Below are positions 1 to 7,871 of a stretch of DNA of 46,607 bases, in pieces; position 1 is the stretch's first letter; every line of letters starts with the position of its first letter. Both the position numbers and the translations under genes were made by a program. The notes below the pieces were generated by a model. The model did not search any database and was not told the origin of the DNA. It worked only from the letters and a program-made list of their open reading frames with translations. The stretch spans positions 1 to 46,607 of the forward strand of contig JADFSH010000014.1 of the NCBI GenBank assembly GCA_022560875.1. The letters are read 5' to 3'. The DNA comes from Planctomycetota bacterium. GTDB taxonomy: Bacteria; Planctomycetota; Phycisphaerae; Phycisphaerales; SM1A02.

Positions 1-401
1 GGGATGAGGAAGCCGACGCCGCGGCCGAGGAAGGCATCAAGAGGGCGAAACGTCAGTTGGAGTTGAACCCCCGGAATCTTCGCATTATTGGTCTTCTCGC
101 GGCAGGCTACGCCTCGCTCAATCAACGGGAAGAGGCTCTTGCCTGGGCGGATCGTGGCTTGGCGCTTGCCCCCGAGAAAAACTTCCATTACTACAACATT
201 GCCTGCGTGTATGCTTTATTAGGGATGGTTGAGAAGGCCATCGAGTGTCTCGAACGCCAAGGTCCCGAAGCCCTGTATGCCGACTGGCTCGAGCAGGACA
301 GCGACATGGATCCGCTCCGCGATCATCCCCGGTTCATCGCGTTGTTGGAGAAGATCAAGGAACAGACCGCCACCTCAGATCAGTCAACTGCAATCTCTTG
401 A
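1..401 (+). CDS. TPR-repeat protein, C-terminal part (starts before window)
   Basis: The reading frame is open from the first full codon (position 3), so the gene begins upstream of the window. The visible part is about 132 residues. It has helical repeat pairs typical of tetratricopeptide repeats: a GYASLNQREEALAWADRGLAL-type repeat, then a YYNIACVYALLGMVEKAIECL repeat. The tail, DSDMDPLRDHPRFIALLEKI, is the ending commonly found on TPR proteins fused to protein kinases, adenylate cyclases or winged-helix regulators. That family resemblance is known; which N-terminal domain is attached cannot be seen. TPR domains bind partner proteins. The gene ends 66 nt before the atpC-like gene and there is no evidence of functional coupling. 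Confidence 0.75.
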   Translation, partial: DEEADAAAEEGIKRAKRQLELNPRNLRIIGLLAAGYASLNQREEALAWADRGLALAPEKNFHYYNIACVYALLGMVEKAIECLERQGPEALYADWLEQDSDMDPLRDHPRFIALLEKIKEQTATSDQSTAIS

Positions 402-467
402 TACTCCTCGCGCCCACGCTAGGATGTCTCGCTTCCCCCCCGGTCCCCGGTTATTCAGGAGCCTCAT

Positions 468-890
468 GTGACCAAGACCTTTCGCTGCTCGATCGTCACT
501 CCTTCCGAATCCGTCTTTGAAGGCGAGGTCGAATACGTCTCCTACCAGGCCTGGGACGGCCAGCAGGGAATCATGGTCGAGCAATCCCCGATTCTCGCCA
601 AGCTCGGGATCGGCTCGCTGCGGCTTGATCTCACGGAGGGTGAGAGCCGGTGGTATCTGCTCGATGGGGGGTTCTCGCAGGCCGGGGATGGGATTTTGAC
701 CCTGCTGACGGAAAATGCCCTTCCCGCGGATTCGATTTCCCTGGAGGAGGCCAAGGCCCAGCTCGCCGAAGCCGCCGCCCGCGTGACAATCTCCGGCGAG
801 GATCGAAGCCGGGTGGACCACGATTACCAGCTCGCCCTGGCCAAGAAGTCGATGGCGGAGATGATGTCAGGGCGAAGCAAGGCAAATTGA
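468..890 (+). CDS. atpC: F1 ATP synthase epsilon subunit-like protein
   Basis: The 140-residue protein matches the epsilon subunit of F-type ATP synthase. An N-terminal beta-sandwich begins FRCSIVTPSESVFEGEVEYVS and continues with G-rich turns (DGQQGIMVEQSPILAKLG, YLLDGGFSQ). A C-terminal two-helix part (EEAKAQLAEAAARV, ending near residue 135) follows. In the enzyme, epsilon sits on the central stalk beside gamma and restrains ATP hydrolysis. The start is GTG at 468, supported by AGGAG at 457-461 with 6 nt spacing; an overlapping ATG at 466 is out of frame. The oddity is location: atpC normally follows atpD, yet here the upstream neighbour is a TPR gene and the downstream one is scpB. Either the atp operon is split in this genome or this is a second copy. 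Identity is fairly sure. Confidence 0.85.
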   Translation: MTKTFRCSIVTPSESVFEGEVEYVSYQAWDGQQGIMVEQSPILAKLGIGSLRLDLTEGESRWYLLDGGFSQAGDGILTLLTENALPADSISLEEAKAQLAEAAARVTISGEDRSRVDHDYQLALAKKSMAEMMSGRSKAN

Positions 891-937
891 CACAGGCTTC
901 CACTGAATCGCGGATTGACGCATAAGCGGGTACGCTG

Positions 938-1729
938 GTGAGGGTCATGGTTGAAAACAGCAGCGAAAAAACCTCCGAAGTGGTCATCCAGGGCGAGCAA
1001 TCCCGTATCGTGGAGATTGAAATCAAGCCGGAAAAAACAAAGAAACCGACCGGCGATGAGCCCTGCTCCGACCAGCCCCTCGAAACCCGGATCGAGGCAT
1101 TGCTCCTCAGCAGCGATCGGCCCCTGACCGAAGCCAGAATGGGTGACCTGCTGGGCATCAGTGGGGCGGGGACCACCCAGCGACTTCGGGATTCGATTGA
1201 TGAACTAAACGGGCATTACGCCAAATCGAGTCGGTCATTTCGCATCGAGAAGCTTGCCGGGGGCTGGCAGATGCTCACCCTCTCCCAGTTCGGCCCCTTG
1301 CTGACACGCCTGCACACCGATCGGCAATCCTCCAAGCTGAGTCATGCCGCTCTGGAGACCCTCTCCATCATCGCGTATCGCCAGCCGATCATCCGCGCCG
1401 AGATCGAGGCCATCCGGGGGGTCGCGTGCGGCGAGGTTCTGAGAGGCCTGCTGGAACGACGATTAATCAAGATTGTGGGACGAGCCGAGGAACTCGGACG
1501 GCCCATGCTCTACGGCACGACCAGTGAGTTTCTCAAGGTTTTCGGGCTGGCGAGAATCGAGGATCTGCCCGACGTGGAAGGTCTCAATCCTCCTTCAAGG
1601 AAAAAAAGTCCCGGTGAAGGAAAACCGACGTCGTCTCAGACGGAGATTGAAACCGACTCGGAAACCCCTGTCGATCCTTCTGAAGGAGGCGTTGATCAGT
1701 CGTCAGCCGAGAAAAAGAGCGGGGATTGA
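938..1729 (+). CDS. scpB: Segregation and condensation protein B
   Basis: ScpB forms the winged-helix dimer of the SMC-ScpA-ScpB chromosome condensation complex. The 263-residue protein has the ScpB core at about residues 45-215: LETRIEALLLSSDRPLT at its start, then the central LSHAALETLSIIAYRQPI signature and the second winged helix RGLLERRLIKIVGRAEELG..LYGTT..FLKVFGL. About 45 charged residues precede the core and a Ser/Glu-rich tail of about 45 residues follows; both are probably disordered. GTG at 938 is used; ATG at 947 is an in-frame alternative giving three fewer residues. scpA, its usual neighbour, is not visible in the window. Confidence 0.92.
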   Translation: MRVMVENSSEKTSEVVIQGEQSRIVEIEIKPEKTKKPTGDEPCSDQPLETRIEALLLSSDRPLTEARMGDLLGISGAGTTQRLRDSIDELNGHYAKSSRSFRIEKLAGGWQMLTLSQFGPLLTRLHTDRQSSKLSHAALETLSIIAYRQPIIRAEIEAIRGVACGEVLRGLLERRLIKIVGRAEELGRPMLYGTTSEFLKVFGLARIEDLPDVEGLNPPSRKKSPGEGKPTSSQTEIETDSETPVDPSEGGVDQSSAEKKSGD

Positions 1730-1862
1730 ATTTGCCTCCGCACCGGTCGCCCAGTCCTATCGTATGATGAAATGCCGATACGCCCCCGTCATCAGTTGAG
1801 CCTGAGAAGATGGATTCGCACTGATGCGACAACCATGTCCGGCTCCGGATTAAGGATTGCCC

Positions 1863-2327
1863 ATGAATTCCTTTCGATCATTGATAGTCGTCCTGGTGGT
1901 GGTTGCGGGGCTGTTGATGCCTGGTTGCGGGAGTGGGTATGTCATTCAAGGCAAGGCGATACGGGGTGAATACAGTTCGGTGACTTTTGTCCATCCCGAC
2001 GACAGCCGTCTCCAGGATTCGGGGATGGCGGATGTCAGGGTGTTTCTTTTCCGGGATCCGAGCTCGTTAGGGCGTGAACTGGTGGCGACAGCAAGTTCCG
2101 ACGCACGGGGGAATTTCATCCTTCCGATCAATACGTTCGGAGCCGGTTGGCTGGTCGAGCAATGGCTGGTGCATACCTACCTGCCTGAGACACAGTCTGC
2201 CGAATCGATCCTCACGCTGCCGAAGCAAGGCACCAATCTGAAAATGCTCATCACCCTGGGCCGTGGCGTGGCGGTCATGCCGAGAATGACGGATGAACTC
2301 TTGCAGCAATACGAGAAATTCAAGTGA
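1863..2327 (+). CDS. Small lipoprotein with carboxypeptidase-regulatory-like fold
   Basis: I do not recognise a named family. ATG at 1863 is preferred over the upstream in-frame TTG because AAGGA (1852-1856) lies 6 nt before it. The 154-residue product opens with a lipoprotein signal: Arg, a run of Leu/Val and a LMPGC lipobox with the lipidated Cys near residue 22. After this comes a beta-rich segment (SSVTFVHPDDSRL, ADVRVFLFRDPSSLGRELVATASSDARGNFILPI) that reads like a carboxypeptidase regulatory-like or transthyretin-like sandwich. It should sit in a membrane facing the periplasm. It precedes the DUF58-transglutaminase operon by 42 nt and may be transcribed with it. Confidence 0.75.
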   Translation: MNSFRSLIVVLVVVAGLLMPGCGSGYVIQGKAIRGEYSSVTFVHPDDSRLQDSGMADVRVFLFRDPSSLGRELVATASSDARGNFILPINTFGAGWLVEQWLVHTYLPETQSAESILTLPKQGTNLKMLITLGRGVAVMPRMTDELLQQYEKFK

Positions 2328-2369
2328 TCCTTGCCTGTCGCCCAGTGATGGTCCCTGCCGGTTGAATCG

Positions 2370-3578
2370 ATGATCCAGCGTCTTCGCAGCCATCTCCCCT
2401 TCCTGTTTTATCTCGGTCTGACGATCGTCATCGCCGTGCCCGCCATGAGCAATCAGAACAATCTTCTGTTCTGGGTGTTCGGGGTTCTGGTTGCGGGGCT
2501 GACCCTTTCCATCGTGATTCCATTTTGGATGTTGCGCGGATTGGAAATCAGGCGTCTCGATCCCCAGCATGGCGCGGTGGGTGAGCCGCTTAATGTTCGG
2601 TATGTGGTAAAAAATAGAAAATGGCTCGTGCCGGTCTTCAATCTTCACCTCGAGGATCAGCCCCTGGATCATCCCCGAAGCTGGCAGAAACTGATGAAGC
2701 CGGCAAGAGCCTGGATCATGCATATCGGCCCGGGTGATTCGGTCCATGGTGATGCGGTGTATTGGCCGAAACGCCGCGGAGAGGCGCGGTTTTGCCAGGT
2801 GCGGGTCCGGACGTCTTTTCCCTTCGGTCTGGTGAAGCGAACCATCACCGTGGCCCAGGATCAGCACACCCTGATCTTTCCCCGGTTGTTTGAACTCCGC
2901 CGTGGATTGCTCAGTTCGCTTACCCCGATAGGGCTGCTGGGGATGCGGGTCTCGCAGCATACCGGTTCGGGTGACGATTATTACGGCTTGCGGGAATACC
3001 GTCCGGGTGACAGTCTGCGTCGCATTGCCTGGAAACGCACCGCCCAGATCGGCGAGTTGGTGTGCATCGAACATGCGAATCCCAGTCCGCCCAAGATTCG
3101 TGTCGTGCTTGACCTGACCACGCCCACTGATCAGCTTCAGAGCAGTCGCGCCGAAGGGCTCAGCGGAAAGCAACTTGAAGAAATGGCGATCAGTCTTGCG
3201 GCATCAATCGTTCACGCAGCCCATGAGTCCGGCTACGAAGTCGGCCTCTCTCTGCCGGGAACGGGGGTGGCGCAGATTGCGATGCGCCACAGCAAATGGC
3301 ATGTCAACAAGATCATGGCCGCGCTCGCTTCGATCGATCTGGGAGCGCAACGGATCGTTTCGACCGGGCCGACATTGCTCGATGCCGAACGCGCGGGCCT
3401 GGTGGTCATTTCTCCCGCTCGGGTAACCCCGATGACCAGTCGCGAGGACGTGCTGTACTTCACGGGTCTGCATCTCAAGACGCTGGCGGTCGGCGCGCTG
3501 GGGTGGGAGACGGTCACCTACGCCTCATTGCCCGCCTATGAGTCGGTGATGAACGGGGAAGGGGAGGAGGCGGCATGA
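2370..3578 (+). CDS. DUF58 domain protein
   Basis: The 402-residue protein belongs to the DUF58 family, known by the motif present here near residues 208-230: DDYYGLREYRPGDSLRRIAW followed by K. Two transmembrane helices sit at the N-terminus (about residues 9-27 and 31-50). After them is a beta-rich domain and then a vWA-like C-terminal domain. DUF58 proteins are usually encoded with a MoxR AAA ATPase and a TgpA-type transglutaminase and are thought to act in cell-envelope assembly or stress response. Here the transglutaminase follows directly, overlapping by 4 nt (ATGA), but no MoxR gene lies in the window. Function is inferred from family and context only. Confidence 0.88.
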   Translation: MIQRLRSHLPFLFYLGLTIVIAVPAMSNQNNLLFWVFGVLVAGLTLSIVIPFWMLRGLEIRRLDPQHGAVGEPLNVRYVVKNRKWLVPVFNLHLEDQPLDHPRSWQKLMKPARAWIMHIGPGDSVHGDAVYWPKRRGEARFCQVRVRTSFPFGLVKRTITVAQDQHTLIFPRLFELRRGLLSSLTPIGLLGMRVSQHTGSGDDYYGLREYRPGDSLRRIAWKRTAQIGELVCIEHANPSPPKIRVVLDLTTPTDQLQSSRAEGLSGKQLEEMAISLAASIVHAAHESGYEVGLSLPGTGVAQIAMRHSKWHVNKIMAALASIDLGAQRIVSTGPTLLDAERAGLVVISPARVTPMTSREDVLYFTGLHLKTLAVGALGWETVTYASLPAYESVMNGEGEEAA

Positions 3579-5827
3579 GATTGCTGCGAAGTTTCCCCGT
3601 ACTGGCGTTCTGCCTGGTGCTTCTGAGCCTCGCAGGCTATTGCCTGTCCCAGAAAAGCCTGGTCCTGCTACTGGTGGCCGGCACGCTCGCCATCGTGAGT
3701 TGGTATGTGACCGAGGGGCCCCGGGGACGAAACCTGCCATCCTGGGCGTCACATCTGCTGGTGCTGGGGGTTTCGCTCAATGTGCTGTTTGACTGGTATC
3801 AGAATCAGGGTGACTGGATGGGGGTGCTGGGGCGGTATGCGGTGTGGCTGACGGTCATCAAACTCTTCGAGCACAAAACGCAGCGCGATTACAGCCAGCT
3901 CTTTGCCTTCAGTTTTCTGCTGATGGTGATTGGATCATTGCAGTCGGCGGACCTGCTGTTCAGCCTGGTCCTAGTGGTGTACATCGCACTCGGGGTGTAC
4001 GTACTGCTTCTGCATCAGATGCACGGGGCGTATGAACGTGAAAAGGATGATCGCAATAACGTGATTCCGCGGGGGTACCGGCTCGCGCCCATTCTCAAGC
4101 CGGTGATCGGCCCCAGAGTCGGCGTTCAGTTTCGACTCTTTGCGCTTATTCTGGGATTAGGGGGTCTGTTGCTCAGTATCCTGGTGTTTCTCGCCTTTCC
4201 CAGGGGAATAGGTGAGGACAAGCTTCCCGGTCTGCCCTCCGCCATCAAGAGACGTGTCGCTTTTCTCGATCAGGTTAACCTCGGAGGCGGTTCCCGCATC
4301 ACGGATTCCCGTCGTCCCATCATGAGGGTGCAGATTTTGGATCAAGATGGCGTACCCCTGACCGACGCGCCGTTTTTTATGCGTGCAGGCGTGCTCGATC
4401 AATATCTCGCGGGCGGGAAGTGGCGAGCGGTTCCGCATGAGCCTGTTGTCATCGACGCGACGGCCAATGAATTTTCCCCGCTTGCCGACAACCTTGCGGA
4501 TGAGACTTCGTACGTCGTTCAGCACGTCAAGCTCGATATGGCATTCGACCAGCTGCCGTCTATTGCGACGCCAGTTTCGATTCAATCGTCATCGATCTCC
4601 AATTTTGAATACAATCCCGTGACTCAGATCATCCGCAAGCCGCCGCACGTCGGACGTCTCATGGCTTATGACATCCGCGCGCAAACCCGACCGAGCCAAC
4701 AAACCCGGGACACTCTCCTTCACGGCTCCGATCTCGACCGTGTGTGGAGGGATACGAGTCGATACCGCAGCCGGCGGGTGAGGGAATTGGCGACTGAGTT
4801 GCTTTCCCGGTCCGGGGAGCAAACGTCCCGACCCATCGATCCCCGTATGGAATGGAGTTGGAACCGACGCGCCGCCGATTCGTTCAATCGCTATCTTCGA
4901 TCATCGCAGTTTACCTACACCCTCGACCTGAGTGACGTGTCCGCGTCGGCCCCGGACAATGATCCGATCGCACAATTCCTGTTCGATACAAAGAAAGGGC
5001 ATTGTGAATACTTCGCGTCGGCCCTGGCTGCGATGTGCCACACGGTCGGAATCCAGGCGCGCCTGGTGATCGGCTATGTGGCGTACGAATACAATGAATC
5101 CACCCGGGAGTACATCATCTCTGAATCCAACGCCCACGCCTGGGTCGAAGTGCGGACGGGATCGGCCACCTGGGAGGCGTTCGACCCTACGCCGCCTGCG
5201 GTGCTCAGCGCTTTGCACGATGTACCGGCCTCGTTTCCGGATCGGGTCCAACGGATCTGGAGCAATCTGGAGAACGGGATCGGGAGCAACTTTCTTGATT
5301 TTGACGCGGCGATTCAACGTGACTTGACCGCGCTCATGGACATGGGCTGGACCGACCGGCTGGGGGCGATGTGGCAGATGGCCCGGGACTGGTCGCGGCG
5401 CGTCAATGAATCATTCCTGCTGGGGCCGGCGGGATATATCTGGATGGGCATCGTCGCGCTGGCATTGAGCATTGCCGTCATCGCCCTGATCAAACTCATG
5501 CGCCGCTCCTTGGCCATCCGGCGTGTCTTGCACCTGCAACATCTGAGCGGGCGGGAATATCAACGGATGCTGCGACAACTCGGCTTCTATATCGACATGC
5601 TGTATGTGTTGAAAAAAGGCGGGCATGGAAAGCCGTCCTGGCAACCTCCCGCGCTATTTGCCGACAGCCTCACCGGGACAAAGCCCGAAGTCGCCGAGTG
5701 CGTTCACGTTATCACGGATATTTTTTATGCATCCCGGTACGGTAAGCAACCACTTACGAAATTACACTCGCAGAACGCGCAGGAGAGTCTCCAGCAACTC
5801 GCGTCTCTGCTTCATGTCAAGATGTGA
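3575..5827 (+). CDS. TgpA-like membrane transglutaminase
   Basis: The 750-residue protein combines an N-terminal bundle of transmembrane helices (roughly residues 5-215, the DUF3488 region) with a periplasmic transglutaminase-like domain and a C-terminal helix at about 620-645 followed by a cytoplasmic tail. The thiol-protease-like triad is visible: Cys477 in KKGHCEYFASALA, His521 in SNAHAWVEV and Asp537 in WEAFDPTPP. Family members (TgpA of Pseudomonas) are essential envelope proteins with in vitro transglutaminase activity; the true substrate here is unknown. It overlaps the DUF58 gene by 4 nt and the next gene by 1-4 nt, so the three are very likely co-translated. Confidence 0.9.
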   Translation: MRLLRSFPVLAFCLVLLSLAGYCLSQKSLVLLLVAGTLAIVSWYVTEGPRGRNLPSWASHLLVLGVSLNVLFDWYQNQGDWMGVLGRYAVWLTVIKLFEHKTQRDYSQLFAFSFLLMVIGSLQSADLLFSLVLVVYIALGVYVLLLHQMHGAYEREKDDRNNVIPRGYRLAPILKPVIGPRVGVQFRLFALILGLGGLLLSILVFLAFPRGIGEDKLPGLPSAIKRRVAFLDQVNLGGGSRITDSRRPIMRVQILDQDGVPLTDAPFFMRAGVLDQYLAGGKWRAVPHEPVVIDATANEFSPLADNLADETSYVVQHVKLDMAFDQLPSIATPVSIQSSSISNFEYNPVTQIIRKPPHVGRLMAYDIRAQTRPSQQTRDTLLHGSDLDRVWRDTSRYRSRRVRELATELLSRSGEQTSRPIDPRMEWSWNRRAADSFNRYLRSSQFTYTLDLSDVSASAPDNDPIAQFLFDTKKGHCEYFASALAAMCHTVGIQARLVIGYVAYEYNESTREYIISESNAHAWVEVRTGSATWEAFDPTPPAVLSALHDVPASFPDRVQRIWSNLENGIGSNFLDFDAAIQRDLTALMDMGWTDRLGAMWQMARDWSRRVNESFLLGPAGYIWMGIVALALSIAVIALIKLMRRSLAIRRVLHLQHLSGREYQRMLRQLGFYIDMLYVLKKGGHGKPSWQPPALFADSLTGTKPEVAECVHVITDIFYASRYGKQPLTKLHSQNAQESLQQLASLLHVKM

Positions 5828-6531
5828 TGCCCACCGAAGTGACAGACTGGCCGGGAAATCAGCAACCGCTCGATCCGGAGGCGAGTGAGGCTCAGATTGC
5901 CGGTCTTCTTGAAATGCTGGGGAGTTCGCCTCGGCGCGTGCTCGACCTTGGGTGCGGCATCGGTCGGGTTCTCCTGCCCCTGGCGGCGGCCGGTCATGTC
6001 GTCGTGGGGATCGATCGTGATCGTGAAACGCTTTCGTCTTGCAGGCGATCGCTTGCTGACACGAATGGAGAAGCGAAGTTGATAGAAATGGACATGTGCG
6101 GCGATTGGCCGGATGATCTCGGTCGGTTTGACTTGGTGTGCTGTCTGGGCAACACATTCATGCTGTTGGCGGACGTGGACGATGCGGTCAGACTCTTGCG
6201 GAAAGTGAGGGCAGCGCTGCTGACCGACGGCAGTTTCGTCATCGACAACCTGCCCCACGAATATTGGCCGGAATTGACCGCGGGAAACTGGCAGTCTGGC
6301 GTGAGCGAGGACGGATGCTCCCAACTCGTCTGGAGCCCGGACGATGCGGTATTTGCGATTCGTACGGGTGGGGAGGTGGATACGGATTGCTGGCAACTCA
6401 AGACGTCCGATACCAGGTTGCGATTGTGGACGAGCGGAGCACTCCGTCTGGCCTGTGAGTTATCGGGGTTGTCGATACCGGAGGGTCAGGTCGAGTGGCG
6501 GGTGATGGTCATGCGATCTGAGAAGACCTGA
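5827..6531 (+). CDS. Class I SAM-dependent methyltransferase
   Basis: The protein of about 234 residues has the Rossmann-fold S-adenosylmethionine site: VLDLGCGIGRVLLPLAAAG (motif I), then VVGIDRDRETLSSCRRSL with an acidic residue for the ribose hydroxyls, and a FDLVCCLGNTFML motif IV. The class is clear but the methyl acceptor is not. ATG at 5827 shares its A with the TGA of the transglutaminase gene; a GTG at 5824 one codon earlier is an equally coupled alternative. Co-translation with DUF58 and transglutaminase is unusual and suggests work on the same envelope target, though that is inference. Confidence 0.85.
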   Translation: MPTEVTDWPGNQQPLDPEASEAQIAGLLEMLGSSPRRVLDLGCGIGRVLLPLAAAGHVVVGIDRDRETLSSCRRSLADTNGEAKLIEMDMCGDWPDDLGRFDLVCCLGNTFMLLADVDDAVRLLRKVRAALLTDGSFVIDNLPHEYWPELTAGNWQSGVSEDGCSQLVWSPDDAVFAIRTGGEVDTDCWQLKTSDTRLRLWTSGALRLACELSGLSIPEGQVEWRVMVMRSEKT

Positions 6532-6641
6532 GAGACTGTACGAGACTGAGTTGGTGTGAAGTACTCGCAGTCTCCGGTCGATAAGTCCATTGTTTCCTCA
6601 CTGACTGAACTTGCCCCCTATGCAAAAAGAGGGTTCTGCTC

Positions 6642-7532
6642 GTGCCTGCGAACCGATCACGCACTTCGGGATGGCGTCGTTGTCTTCACCAGATCTTCGA
6701 GCGAAACGGCTCGTTGGAAATTGCCATTGCGCGGTATTACGGGGAAGACGATCGTGGCCAGCACCTCATCTGGCGGGTGAGACTGCTGGGTATCTCTGAG
6801 ACCGATGTCATCGTGGAACAACCAATGACCCTGGGGCAACTCATTCGAGTTGACAAAGGGGTCGAGATGGTCGCCATCATCGCCATCGGCCAGAATCGCT
6901 GGATGTTTCCCACCACGAACCTTGGCCCCTTCGAGCACCGGCTTAACGACTCCAAAACTGTGCCCGCCATGCGACTGGTGTTACCCAACCAGGTCGAACG
7001 CTGCCAGCGCCGAAATTTTTACCGGGTGGAAACCGCGGCATTGATCCTGCCGAAGGTTGAAGTCTGGCCCCTGTTGGATCCCAAATCCGTCGTCATCGCG
7101 GAGCTCGCCAACGAGCTACAGTCTGAAATGCCGGCGACGGACAATCCGCACGCGGGCGAGAAATTCCTTGCTGATGACGTGATGCCGGAGATCGGGCCGA
7201 AGTTTAGCGCAAGTCTTGTCAACATCGGCGGGGGGGGTGTGGGCCTGAACGTCGAACCGGATCAGTCAAGTTTTCTTGGTTCGCACAAAATGTTCTGGAT
7301 TCGGATATCGCTTCCCCCGGAACTCGAAACCCCCATCTACGCCACCGGCAAGCTCGTCCATACGCACCTGGAATCGAATCACAGTGTGTACGCAGGCATG
7401 AGCTTCGACTTCTCCTTTAATCCATCACACCAGCGTTTCGTCGCCGACCAGATCTGCAAGTACATTGCCGTGCAGCAGCGGTCGCAACTCAAACGCGAAT
7501 CGGAGCGTGAGGAAGAGCGCAAATCGGCCTGA
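6642..7532 (+). CDS. PilZ-like (YcgR-type) c-di-GMP receptor candidate
   Basis: The 296-residue protein looks like a two-domain PilZ protein. The N-terminal domain (about 20-115) resembles the YcgR_N/PilZN barrel (LGQLIRVDKGVEMVAIIAIGQNRWMF). The second domain begins with a QRRNFYRVE linker, which fits the RxxxR half of the c-di-GMP site. The second half, normally [D/N]xSxxG, appears as NIGGGGVGLNVE, with Gly where Ser is usual, so binding may be altered. A GTG start at 6642 has AGAGGG (6628-6633) 8 nt upstream. YcgR-type proteins damp flagellar motility or regulate surface processes; no flagellar gene is nearby. Confidence 0.72.
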   Translation: MPANRSRTSGWRRCLHQIFERNGSLEIAIARYYGEDDRGQHLIWRVRLLGISETDVIVEQPMTLGQLIRVDKGVEMVAIIAIGQNRWMFPTTNLGPFEHRLNDSKTVPAMRLVLPNQVERCQRRNFYRVETAALILPKVEVWPLLDPKSVVIAELANELQSEMPATDNPHAGEKFLADDVMPEIGPKFSASLVNIGGGGVGLNVEPDQSSFLGSHKMFWIRISLPPELETPIYATGKLVHTHLESNHSVYAGMSFDFSFNPSHQRFVADQICKYIAVQQRSQLKRESEREEERKSA

Positions 7533-7871
7533 TCGGGCATCTTCAGTGGCGATCATCTTGACGAACTTTACGGCGAGCATGTGCCCAATCCTGCCAGTAA
7601 CCGAAGCAGGTCGGTGACATTCCTCTTGAACGAAATATGAAAATCAGTCTTAGGTAACTCGCTGAAGTTGTGTACATTTAATTTGATGTGGGACGGATCG
7701 CGCCTGATGGTTCGCTTCTGCGGATTCAGATTCGCCACCCCTCTCGGATTTGTCGGTTTAGGCACAGGAACGGTATTTGCGGACTTCGGAAGGATGCAAG
7801 TCAATGAGAAATGAAACTCCTCGAGCTTGAAGTTGACTTTTTATCCGCATGGCAACCTGCGTGGAGAACTA
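7533..7871. other. Intergenic stretch, no convincing gene
   Basis: This is 339 nt between the PilZ gene and the 3' end of pabB. The only sizeable frame is a 78-codon minus-strand one (7568-7804) beginning with TTG, with a GAGGAG about 12 nt upstream. Its product is Pro/Asn/Lys-rich with no recognisable domain, so I do not call it. Local composition is more AT-rich than the neighbouring genes. I see no clear stem-loop with a T-tract that would end either flanking gene. Confidence 0.5.

Noticed and set aside
7568-7804. 78-codon minus-strand frame after pabB
   Set aside because: TTG start, poor ribosome site spacing, no domain, composition unlike a real protein.
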